Shown here piece by piece: positions 34,111 through 44,471 of a DNA stretch of 64,000 nt. Every line of letters starts with the position of its first letter. Position 1 is the first letter of the stretch. The translations under genes were made by a program, and so were the position numbers. The notes beneath the pieces are model-generated. The model did not search any database. It was not told the DNA's origin and saw only the letters and a list, made by a program, of their open reading frames with translations. The stretch is from Ehretia macrophylla (lineage: Eukaryota; Streptophyta; Magnoliopsida; Boraginales; Ehretiaceae), in the NCBI GenBank assembly GCA_037974665.1, contig CM075770.1, forward strand, positions 9,312,501 to 9,376,500, read 5' to 3'.

Positions 34111-34810
34111 AAGACTATCAAATATTCCCTTTCATCGTCAATTGGCTAGGACAAAGGATCTTCCCAGTGCTAATGATCCCAATATAAAAATTGCATAGAT
34201 TTGTTTATTGTCGAGCATAATAAATAAATACACTTTTACCCTTGACTAGCAAGTTACAATACACTTTTGCATTGTAATGTATACGATTGCAAACAATAAA
34301 TAAATACTTACCCTCGACTAACAAGTTACAATACACTTTTGCATTGTAATGTATACGATTGCAAACAATAAATAAATACACTTTTACCCTCGACTAGCAA
34401 GTTACAATACACTTTTGCATTGTAATGTATACGATTGCAAACAATAAATAAATACACTTTTGCCCTCGACTAGCAATTACAATACACTCTTGCATTGTAA
34501 TGTATACAATTGCTTTGCAATCATATACATATATCACGAATTCAATGCAAGTTTTAGCTTATTGGAACGGTTTGAAAGTGACAATATGTGGGTTCAAGTC
34601 AAAGAAATACACTTTTGCCCTCGACAAGCAAGTTACAATAGGCTAAAACTTGCATATAGTCGAGGGTAAAAGTGTATTTCATTGACTTGCCCTCAACTAG
34701 CAAGTTACAATGAACCTAGCCAATTGACGATGAAAGGTGTGGGTAGACTAGGTAATCAACACACTCTCTATTTCATGAAAGGGACATAATTAACTCTCTC
34801 TTTCCTGTAT
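34080..34810. repeat. Foldback element with ~80-100 bp arms around a ~73-bp tandem repeat
   Basis: Left arm (about 34080-34160: GAGAGAGTTAATTATGTCCC ... CCCTTTCATCGTCAATTGGC) has its reverse complement at about 34705-34802 (GCCAATTGACGATGAAAGG ... GGGACATAATTAACTCTCTC). The arms include satellite sequence. Between them is a tandem array (34221-34515). No coding capacity. Confidence 0.75.
34221..34515. repeat. ~73-bp minisatellite, about 4 copies
   Basis: Each unit contains CTCGACTAGCAAGTTACAAT, ACTTTTGCATTGTAATGTAT and GATTGCAAACAATAAATAAA. Each unit itself has an inverted flavour (CATTGTAATG; TTACAATACACTTTTGCATTGTAA). An inverted partial copy follows near 34620-34670. Confidence 0.85.
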
Positions 34811-34859
34811 AATTAGTCGAAACACATGCATGCATAATCAACACCTATTAGAATCAAAT

Positions 34860-35443
34860 TTTATAGATCAATGAAGAGCATATGAAAGAAATGCTTCACG
34901 GCTACTATCTGAAATTTGCTCGGACACGTTATGCTTCATCCTACAAGCTTTGCAGATAGCAAGATTTTGAGATAAGATGCATGATACGATTTTCTGTGTC
35001 AAAGTTGGCAGTAACTGTTCTGAGAACGATGCATATGCTTATATTCGATGAGAAAACAGATCACACTATGCTCTAGTAGTATGATTCTCGCTTTAAATGC
35101 GAGAGTTCTTAAGATCGATTCTCGGAATCAACAGGTAACATTGACTTATAAGTTTCCCTTAAATAAAAAATAAAAAAATAAAAAAGATCACGTCAAAAAC
35201 GGAAAACACGATTTAGTAGTCAAAATTTTTGGATAACAGAAGTTCTACTAGATAATTTGAAATAAAAAAATAAAAAAGATCACGTCAAAAACGGAAAACA
35301 CGATTTAGTAGTCAAAATTTTTGGATAACAGAAGTTCTACTAGATAATTTGAACAAAAACAATAGCATGTAGATTTTCTTCTACATACACTTCGTTTAAT
35401 ATCTAGACCAAACTTCATTGTTAGGAAGTTGGAGATAGCGGCA
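34860..35443. repeat. 3' flank of EMB514-like gene; partner of 7590-8130 with local tandem duplication
   Basis: Collinear with 7590-8127. It includes a tRNA-Pro-like sequence (about 35070-35126). It also has a local direct duplication of about 87 bp (AAAAAGATCACGTCAAAAAC at 35179 and 35272; TTTAGTAGTCAAAATTTTTG in both) that the other copy lacks. Confidence 0.8.
35070..35126 (+). repeat. tRNA-Pro-like sequence, copy 3
   Basis: CTCTAGTAGTATGATTCTCG, CTTTAAATGCGAGAG and AGATCGATTCTCGGAAT follow the D, anticodon and T arms of tRNA-Pro(UGG). The anticodon loop reads AAA in place of GGG, and there is no acceptor stem. Pseudogene or SINE head. Confidence 0.6.
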
Positions 35444-37669
35444 TTAGTTTCTTGACTTTCTCCGGCCATATCCACCTCCACGTCCACGACCACACCCACC
35501 TCCTCTTCCACCACCTTTACCACCTCCAGCAAATGCCTTACTGACATCAGATTTGATTTGCATGCTCTCTGGCAATGGAAGTATATGATCTACACACTTC
35601 CTGAAACTAAAGTCATCGACTGATTCATCCTCCCTTGTTAGGAAAAAGCAGCGACTTTTAAATTGGGGATGGTATTGGACCTGGAAAACACGAACCCCAT
35701 TACCAATCTTCTTTTCTGGCTCTAAGTGACCTTTCTTGAGCAACTCCAGCAACACCATGTGCTCGTACTGTAATGAAACAAGCAATAGATGAGTATCTAT
35801 CAACTTCATAGATTATTTGAATCAAATAGTAGGAAAATCCAAATCTTTACTTGCAACCTTCTAGTGTGATGCCGAACAACATATTAATTAAAGAAAATGA
35901 AAAATTTTGAATCAACATAAAACATAAGAAACTAATATACCAATAGAATTTACTAAGCAACAAGAAAAGAGAAATTTGCAAAAGGAGAATAAATCGAGAA
36001 CAAGCTATGCATCACGCAGAAATCAATATGCAATGCAAACAAGACATGAAAACATATAAAAGCAATTAGTTCAAATGCAATGCAAACACGTAAATAGAAT
36101 TAGCAAATAGTACTTTACTAAAACAGGACAGCATATTAAAGGTAAAGACATGAATGTCAGCAGATACTGAACATAAACGGAAGCCAAAAAGTGCGGAGAA
36201 GACGGAAGGCGAGCCTGCCATGATGCCCAGTTTCTACAAATACTGGAATCATAGTTGCTGTGCTAGAAAAGTCAAGAAGTCAGGGATGATGGTAAGTCGT
36301 AATAAAACTTCAATTGCGGACTTCCTTTTTTAGATCAACCTCCAGTTTCTATAGCATAGGAAATGAGGCCTGACAGAATTTACAAGCCACAAAAAAAAAA
36401 AAAAAAGCAGGCAAATTAATCTCTTTGTCCACCGCATAAACTTTTCCTGCCATCCACCCCGAGATGATCAATCAATACCCTCTCCAGGCCTTTAGAATCA
36501 TGTATAACGTCATCGTTTGGAAAATCATGCTCCATCCAAACTATTTATCTAATGCAAAAGGAGTTCTCATATACCATCTTCTCGAAAACAGCCTTTACTT
36601 AAATCACCAAGGGAATTCACTAAAGCAAGACGATAAATTATAGAATTATCAACACAAAAGAAGTATCATAATATCACTTGATATTTACTCTTAAACACAT
36701 GAATACGTACACATATATTATCCAAAAGCACTGCAAATTTCAGAACCGATACATGATAACAGACACAAGTCCTCAAAATTCGAACAGGGGAATCATGATA
36801 GTACTACTTTCAAGCTCAACATTCAAGCCAAACTTTTGAAATTTCACTTCAATATTTACAACAACATTGTTCCTTGACCCCAACACTCTACCCAAAGCTC
36901 AACGTGCGCAATTAGAACGAACAAAAATTTTGAAAACTTATCTACACAAGCTCACAATTAGTACAATCTAGACATCACAGATAACAAAAAAATTGATTCT
37001 CCCATTTCATTTTCTACATGAAGCCACCAATAAAAATGCCACAAATACTTTATATAGTTACTAATAAAACAACGCACCCAGAAAAGGACCCAAATGTAAG
37101 CAAGATAAATATTTAAACTTTTCAAGCAAATTAAATAAATAAAATACAAACTATCAAATAGCATTCAATAAGCGCACACAAAAATGCTTTAACTATCAAA
37201 TAGCATTCGATAAGCGCACACAAAAATGCTTTAATTTTTTTTTGCATTAACTTTTAACCCGATAACAAGTATTCGATAAGTGAGCACAACAATGGTTTAA
37301 TTTTTTTGCATTTACCTTATTGATATAGAGATTGGGCGTCCAAGAATGAAGCAATTTGAAGAAGTAATCATACATATCCACGGAAGATCCGAAGGTCTTC
37401 GGACCCAGACTGACCCGACCCGAGTCATCATCCTTGTCTTCTTCCTTTGTTTCAGCTTCGCTTTTCTCGAGGCGTTGTTCTTCTACGGACTTTTCGACCT
37501 TCAGCTTCTTAGCTTCTGGGTCGCCGTTTTCTTCTTTCTCCGGCTCGTTTTCAGCGGCTTCCTCTCTGGAGCGCTTCGAGCCACCGTCGTTGTCAGCCGG
37601 CGTTTCGTCGGCTTGTGGGACCTCGATTTCCATGTCTTGAGCTGATGGGGTTTCTAGAGTTTCGGCCAT
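35444..37669 (-). CDS. EMB514: EMBRYO DEFECTIVE 514-like protein (DUF3223)
   Basis: Two exons, 37669-37316 and 35767-35444, joined in phase 0 (AAG|GTAAAT ... TTACAG|TACGAG), 225 aa. Residues 1-90 are acidic/charged with KRSREEAAENEPEKEE-type runs and a likely nuclear signal. The DUF3223 domain spans about residues 95-190, including YEHMVLLELLKKGH and SVDDFSFRKCVDHILPLP. From residue 199 a Gly/Arg-rich tail (GGRGGG, GRGRGGG) resembles RGG RNA-binding tails. Arabidopsis EMB514 is essential for embryo development; its biochemical role is unclear to me. The intact domain and clean splice sites argue for a live gene. Its 3' end and flank were copied to 7590-8209. Confidence 0.9.
35768..37315 (-). 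other. Intron of EMB514-like gene (1.5 kb)
   Basis: AT-rich, with no gene seen. Near 37177-37294 there are two or three short direct repeats (CATTCRATAAGCGCACACAAAAATGCTTTAA at about 37163 and 37204). Confidence 0.7.
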
Positions 37670-38481
37670 GGCTTAAGCTTGTAAAGAATTAGAAGACGTA
37701 TGAAGTCAAACCCTAAGCTTTGAATACTTTTGGGTTTTGAACCCCTTTAGCTAAGTTGTGACCCGGATCCAGCCCCAGGGCAATAGTGGGTGAAATAATT
37801 TTTGCGAGCAAAATTATTTTTGTGTGATCATGAATACAAGGTTATCTACCGTTTTAAAATTTAAGATTTTTATTTTTGATTGATTTAATGCATGCGTGAG
37901 ACACACTATTATATCTAAAGATTTACCATTTTCCATATCATACAAAAGAGTTTTTACCTGGATCCGAGTTTAAGCACAATATTTTCTTTCTTTTTTATCT
38001 TTTAATAGTTGTGAAGGTATTTGACAATCATATTATTACGTTATAAATAAAATTAATTATAAATAAAATAATATAGATAGTTGATACAGTTATAAATAAA
38101 ATAATACCGATAATTATAATTGTTGAATTTTATTTATAACTTTGAAATATTATAAAAGAGCACTTACCAACTTGCCAGCATATATGACTATTAGTATAAT
38201 TAACCCTAATAACGACATAACATTACTAGGACTTTTGTGATTTGATGGTAAAGAAGGAATTATAATAAAAAGTTTCATAAAAATATTTCCTAATTTTAGC
38301 GATTATTACTATTTTATCATTATTTAAATAGTATCAATGATAGAAATATTTTTTATAACGTTACGTGACAATAAGCGTTATAATAAGATTTAAATTCCAA
38401 CAGGTAAAAAAGAGTGAAGGACCTAAATATTGTATGGCATAGTGGTCACCGAATATATTGAGTGAATATAAAATGTGATAT

Positions 38482-38516
38482 TTTGACCCTAAAAAAAAAT
38501 ATATATATATATATAT
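38482..38516 (+). mobile_element. 35-bp poly(A)/TA-tailed micro-insertion with 10-bp target duplication
   Basis: AATGTGATAT occurs at 38472-38481 and 38517-38526. Between them is TTTGACCCT, then A9 and a TA run. The TTTGACCC core is shared with the insertion at 38700. Confidence 0.55.
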
Positions 38517-38699
38517 AATGTGATATGACATGTTATTCCTTGCTTAATTATCATAATCAATATAATAAATATTTCCTTTTTCTGCCAATGCGTCTCGTCC
38601 AAGCTCCAAGGGATGCTACCACTTGTAATGCTTTTTTAAATATATTTAAATTATAAAACTTGCAGTGCTCATTAGCATCATGAGTCTAACAAGGATTTG

Positions 38700-38730
38700 G
38701 TTTGACCCAAAACAAAAAAAAAAAAAAAAA
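38700..38730 (+). mobile_element. 31-bp poly(A)-tailed micro-insertion with 12-bp target duplication
   Basis: AACAAGGATTTG (38688-38699) and AACAAGGGTTTG (38731-38742; one mismatch) flank GTTTGACCCAAAAC plus a long A run. Confidence 0.6.
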
Positions 38731-40039
38731 AACAAGGGTTTGTTCGACTTGTTTCTAAAAATAAAAAACGCCTATTTTTTTAATACTTACTAAATTCACA
38801 AAATTATGGTCCATTTAGTATGGATTATTAAACCTATTCCTATAAAAAAAAAATTGATATTTGATTTTTAAAAATTAACTAACTATGAAAGTGACAAAAG
38901 TTTTTTTATCTGTATCCATAGAACTATATGTTAATGGCGAATTCTTGCTTAGACTAAAACTATATCCCTACACATGGTTTTAATTAATTATTTTTTTGCC
39001 ATGTCCTTAATAATAAAATTCATAATTATAAGAATCTCTATTAAGTTTTATAATTTATTAAAAACACCCATCTTTCTTTAACTCCACTTTTTTTTCTAAA
39101 CATTAAAAGCTATCACTCAAAACAAAAATCACCAAATCCTAAAACCCATTAATTACCTAAAACATAAATCATCAACCTTAAAGGGGAGAATTATTCGAGA
39201 AATGGAAGTGGTGGTGGATTTGTTGGGTGAAATAAGGGAGATGGAAGTGGTGGTGGAAGTGACTAAAGATCATATGTGGGGATGAGATTCATGAATAGTT
39301 TAATAGTGGACTATGTTTTCTGATAGTTGGAATGTTAGATTTCAAACCTCATGGTGGTGGTGAGTTAAAAAAAAAAAAAGACTATGTGAGGACGTGATCT
39401 TAATTTAGGCAAGTTTTTGCTAATTCAAATAAATTATTTTGGATTATACTTCTAATGACAACTTTGTTTGGCCTAACTGTAAAATTTTAACTTTTGAGTT
39501 GTACAATTTTTAGCAGTAGAGTTTTTGTTAGAAGTGCTGTTAAATAAATTGGCTTATGTTGGGCAATGTTGAACTTTTAGAAAATTTAAAGGCAATGTTG
39601 AATTTTAAAAAATATTAAGAGGTATATTTGAGAAAGAAAAAAAAAAAAAAACTTTCTGCATTATGTAAAAACAGTTTCGCAAAAATTTAATTTGAAAAAC
39701 TCGAATTTAGAGCTTTTTGTTTTTCAGTTTTTACTTAAAATCACTTTTAGAAATGAGTTAAACATATTAACCTCAACTTTTAAACTCATATAAAACACTA
39801 TTGAGTGTCAAAAATTTAGGTCAAATAAAACCGAACTTTTGTGCTATTGAGGATCTCGGGTTCCATCTTTTGATGTTTTAGCCTGGATTTCTCAGCCTTG
39901 TTTGTTATGTATTTACATTAGACTGCTATATTTTGGGCTTGTGTCTGTTGTCTATTGTTGAGCCTATGCGTTTTGGGCCGATTAGTTGTATATGAACTTT
40001 TGTTTTGTTGTTTTCTTTGTGGAGTAAATTGAGGATTTG

Positions 40040-40065
40040 ATTTTTTACCGACAAAAAAAAAAAAA
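40040..40065 (+). mobile_element. 26-bp poly(A)-tailed micro-insertion with 14-bp target duplication
   Basis: AAATTGAGGATTTG is perfect at 40026-40039 and 40066-40079; the insert is ATTTTTTACCGAC plus A13. Confidence 0.7.
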
Positions 40066-40085
40066 AAATTGAGGATTTGGATCCT

Positions 40086-40209
40086 CTCATTTTTAAAATG
40101 TCGTACATGGCCATCAGAATTGTTTCTTTTTAATTTCAACTATTTAATTCTCATTTTTAAAATGATGTACATGGCCATCAGAATTGTTTCTTTTTAATTT
40201 CAACTATTA
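40086..40209. repeat. 64-bp tandem duplication, 2 copies
   Basis: CTCATTTTTAAAATGTCGTA ... ATCAGAATTGTTTCTTTTTA ... TTTCAACTATT repeats at 40086 and about 40150 with very few differences (GTCGTACATGG in the first, GATGTACATGG in the second). Recent local duplication. Confidence 0.9.
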
Positions 40210-41472
40210 GATTTGAATTAATAAAGAATAAATTTTAAAAAAGATGTTTGAAATAAATCTTAAAATAAATGGATAAGATTTAAAAGAAATAAATTTAATG
40301 ATTTATAATACACATCATGTCGAGAGTGAGAGATAAAAGAAATGAGAGGATCCTTATTCCTAAATTGGTCTCAATCTTCTGCTTGTAATTTTCTAATGCA
40401 AGTATATTTTATAACACCACTACACACTCGAAAGAAAAAGGAAAAAAAAAATAGCTACTATCTCGTGAAATTTAGGGTCTTTTGATTTAAGGTTATTTTT
40501 TGTCGGGTTGATTTCAATATGGCAAAATTGAAATACTTATATTTATTTATGTTTCATGCGCGAGAAAATATGAATTTTCACTCATCTATTAATAAATTTT
40601 TGTCGCTATCAAAACCAAGGGAAAATTAGATATTTATTAAAGTTCACAGCGTAACAATTATTACAAACTTTTCTTTTTTGTCTGAATAATTATTATATAA
40701 ACCTTTTTTTTGTCATTATTATTATAATATAAACTCACGAAACAAAATATTTATCTCCCCGTTCCTCGTTCTGTCTAACATAAATTTACTCTCCTTGTTT
40801 AACGGATCTTTAACGCCGTCCAATTGAGTGAGAAAATTGAACATTCATATGGACATTTCATAAAAATTTTAATTCGCAAGTGTAAATTACTCACGAATGT
40901 TTTGTTTGGCTTAATTTTTAAAGATTTAAAAGCACTTCTTATGAGTTTAAAAATTGAAACTAATATATTTCGTCTATTCTTTAGAAAAAAAACTAAAAAT
41001 GAAAAAGCTCCAATCGGAGTTTTTTTTTATTAAAAAATTGCAAAACTATTTTTACATCATCTAAGAAGTTATTTTTCTTTCCTAAAAATATTCTACCGTA
41101 TTTTTAAAAATCCAATATTACCTTAAAAAATTCTAAAAACTTAACATTATCCATTATACATCAAACAATTTATTTATTTATTTATTTTTTGGTCAGACAA
41201 TTACTTATTTTCAATAACACTTATAACCAAAGTTTTACTGTTAAAAACTTTATAATTTAACAACTAAAATTTCACAATTATGCAAACAGACCTTAGCTCA
41301 CCCCTCATATCGTTACAACATCCTAGGACCCCTAGTGAGATCCATCATTAGATGTTATCTTATCATGAAAGTCAAAATCATAATATTTAAATTCCCAAAT
41401 CTCACACCTACATTTTTTTTTAATTTCTTCTATAATAAAAATTAAAATTGCAATTGAAGATAAAAAAAATTA

Positions 41473-41957
41473 GGAAAAATCTCACATTTAGTCCTTGCTG
41501 TTTACAAAAAATTTTAGTTTGGTCCCTATTATTGAAAATATCTCAATTTAGTCCTTATTGTTTCCCTACAAATTTTAATTTCATCCTTATTGTTTAAAGT
41601 TTTTCAATTTAATCCTTAAAGTTTGTCAAAAGTTTCAGTTTCATCCTTATTGTTTTTAAAAAATTTCAAATTCATCTCTATTATTTCTCAAAAAATTTTA
41701 ATTTAGTCCTTAAATAATAAAGACAAATTTAAAACTTTAAAAAAATAATAGGGATGAAATAAAATTTTTTAAAAATAATAAGGACAAAATTAAAATTTTT
41801 TGAGAAATAATAAGGATAAAATTGAGAAATTTTAAATAATATGGATGAAATTGATATTTTTTTGTAAATAATAAAGACTAAATTAAGATAAATAAAATAA
41901 TAAAAATTAAACTAAAAAAATTGGTAACAATAAAAATTATTTGTGAAATTTTTTCAA
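41473..41957. mobile_element. Foldback MITE (TAGTCCCTATTGTTT family), copy 3
   Basis: Starts GGAAAAATCTCACATTTAGTCC and ends TTTGTGAAATTTTTTC, which are imperfect inverted termini; the left half is full of CCTTATTGTTT phrases and the right half of their complements. Same family as 10396 and 13165. The target duplication could not be read. Confidence 0.7.
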
Positions 41958-42140
41958 AACATTAATTACAATAAGTCGTTAAAGTGTTCGGGTTAGCACA
42001 CCAACAAACACTCACTCAGTCGGCAACTAACGCCGTATGTCTGGTCCTACAAATCATTAAACGGTCCTTCACTCATTTTAATTACACTTCTAAAACCAGG
42101 TTCAGACAATCTTATCCTACATGTAATCTGATAAAATTTA

Positions 42141-42823
42141 GGCTTTGTTTGTTTGTCGTAAAATAATTTACTTGTGAAAAATATTTTCAATAAAAAATAT
42201 TTTTTTAAAAAATAAAATATTTTTCTTCGTTTGTTTACCGTAAAATAACTTGTTTGTAGAAAATATTTTTAGTGAAAAATATTTTATTGAAAAATATTTT
42301 CAGAGGAAAATATTTTCCTGAGCTTCGTTTGTTTGCTGTAAAATAACTTGTTAAAGGAAAATATTTTTTTGAAAAATAGAATACTGAAAAATATTTTCTG
42401 ATGTTTGGATGTATAATAAAAAATATTTTTCGACATGAGATTTATATAAAAAAAAATATATACATAAAATAATGGTGGTTAAGTTCCGAAAAATATTTTC
42501 ATCTCCCAAAAAAATGAAAATATTTTTTTAAGTTTTGAACTAGCCGTCATTTTTTATCGAAAAATATTTTTCAGTTGACTAATTTTTCAGTGTTACAAAA
42601 TAGCGAAAAATCTCTAAAAAGTAGCTTATCATTTTTTACCAGAAAATATTTTTCGGTTGACTAATTTTCCGGTGTTCTCAAATACCGAAAAATCTTTAAA
42701 AAATAGCCCACCATTGTTTACTGAAAAATATTTTTCGGTTGACTAATTTTCTGATGTTATCAAATACCGTAAAAATAAGAAAATATTTTCTGAAAGAATT
42801 TTTTACGGCAAACAAACGGAACC
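42141..42823. mobile_element. Harbinger/Tourist-like MITE, element 1
   Basis: Left end GGCTTTGTTTGTTTGTCGTA and right end ACGGCAAACAAACGGAACC are inverted. TTA precedes it and CTA follows it. It holds an internal partial copy of the terminus (about 42326-42352), so it may be nested. AAAATATTTTTC motifs recur throughout; non-coding. Confidence 0.7.
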
Positions 42824-42826
42824 CTA

Positions 42827-43270
42827 GGCTCCGTTTGTTTGCCGTAAAATAACTTACTTGTGTAAAATATTTTCCGTGAAAAATATTTTTCTGGAAAATA
42901 AAATATTTTACAGGACTCTGTTTGTTTGCCGTAAAATAATTTGTTGGAGGAAAATATTTTACTGGAAAATAGAATACTGAAAAATATTTTCTGGTGTTTG
43001 GATGTGCCGTAAGTTTTGTAAAATGTTTTCTTCTTCCAAAGGACATGAAAACATTTTACATAATTTTGTACTAGCCGCAATTGTTGACCGGAAAATATTT
43101 TACGGTTGACCAATTTTTTGGTGTTACCAAACACCGTAAAATTAAGAAAAAGCAGCCGCAATTTTTGACCGGAAAATATTTTACGGTTGACCAATTTTTC
43201 AGTGTTACCAAACACCGTAAAATCCGAAAAATATTTCCGGGAAAATATTTTACGGCAAACAAACGGAGCC
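42827..43270. mobile_element. Harbinger/Tourist-like MITE, element 2, with CTA target duplication
   Basis: Termini GGCTCCGTTTGTTTGCCGTA and TACGGCAAACAAACGGAGCC are perfect inverses, flanked by CTA at 42824-42826 and 43271-43273. Length 444 bp. It sits directly against element 1, sharing the CTA. Internally the element repeats GACCGGAAAATATTTTACGG. The perfect ends suggest more recent movement than element 1. Confidence 0.85.
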
Positions 43271-43273
43271 CTA

Positions 43274-44231
43274 ATCTTACTAAACAATTACATAGATATT
43301 ATCTATATATACACCATATAAAGGTATGCCAATCAATACCCATCATCAAATCGAAGCGAAAAAGTTTAGACTTTTTCTTCTTTGAAGCTGTCACCTTCGA
43401 GTAAATAATTGCAAAAATACCCATCACAAAACAGAGCACTTTCAGGTACTTCTAGAAATTCCACTTTTTTTTGAACGAATGTTGCAAATTTAATTTGGGT
43501 TTAATGTTTTTTGAGGCTTGTTTTTGGTATATGCTTGAAAAATCTAGCTCAATTTATAGAGTTACTTTAATTGAATTTAACTTAAAAGAATCAAAATTGA
43601 CGTTATAAATTGATCTTTGTGTCATTGTAATTTGCAAAAATTGAATTTTTTTTGGGGCTTTACTCCTCTTTCTCCTCTGGGAATTTCTGGGTTTTTATTT
43701 TTGTTGGTGAAAATTAAACCTTTATGTATTCTGTTATTTAATTTATAGGTGCATTTTGCTTCGGGTTTTTCTTTTTCTTTTAATTTTTTTGGTCAGAGAT
43801 CAAAAGGATCTTGAGCTTATCTTTCAACTTTTGGAAAATTTGGACAGTATCAAATTTTCAACTCCATTCGATTGCATAGTTTTCTTCCCTAATCTTCTTT
43901 TATTTTTTATTTTTTATTGTTTTCTTTTCTATTAAAAATCTGATTTTTATATCATTAATTTATTAGATATCTGAGAAGGGTCTTGCAGTGCATAGTATTT
44001 CACTCAAAGCTAAATGATGAGGAATAAGAAGGCCTCTGAGATGAAAAAACTTGATTTTGAGGCCTTCTATCTGTGTATGTGTAGTATAAGTATCTGTACA
44101 TGTTAGAATATACACTTGTCTACTATCCGAAAATTAGAAATTCCAAGACCACCTTATAACATCATGGGTTACTTCAACTATCACCAATTGATTTTAGGAT
44201 AGAACCCAACGATTTTTAACAATATATATAC

Positions 44232-44289
<58 letters not shown>

Positions 44290-44471
44290 GTATATAGGTG
44301 CAGATTAGGATTGTTCATGTGATCAAGCTGTGTTATTGTTTCTATTTGTTCTATTTGCTGCTTAATGTTGTATTTTCGATTTAGGCTTGGTGGCTGTCCA
44401 AATGATAAACTGCCTTGATGATGTGATATGTGTTTATAATGGTCAATTCAGGATACTTGGAAAGAGAAGTA
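43274..44471. other. Upstream region of the RING-CH gene
   Basis: No separate gene. Probably holds the promoter and an untranslated first exon. A TA microsatellite occupies 44221-44286. A candidate acceptor (CAATTCAG at about 44450) lies just before the chosen start codon, suggesting a leader intron. Confidence 0.5.
44221..44286. repeat. (TA)n microsatellite
   Basis: About 66 bp of TA with one CG interruption, about 190 bp upstream of the RING-CH start codon. Confidence 0.95.

Larger units (their letters stand above)
37670..41472. other. Intergenic, AT-rich, between EMB514-like and MITE cluster
   Basis: No gene supported. Contains three poly(A)-tailed micro-insertions (38482-38516, 38700-38730, 40040-40065) and a 64-bp tandem duplication (40086-40209). 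The ORFs around 39918-40139 are antisense to a T/G-rich stretch and have no family signature. Confidence 0.6.

Noticed and set aside
34221..34515. Regular repeats that could suggest a CRISPR-like array
   Set aside because: Whole units of ~73 bp repeat without unique spacers; this is a plant minisatellite in a foldback element.
37346..37645. Plus-strand frames over the EMB514-like first exon
   Set aside because: Antisense shadow of an acidic, GC-richer coding exon.
42696..43404. Several 60-175 codon frames on both strands
   Set aside because: Created by the repeated AAAATATTTTACGG motifs of the MITE pair; repetitive translation (FSRKYF-type) with no domain.
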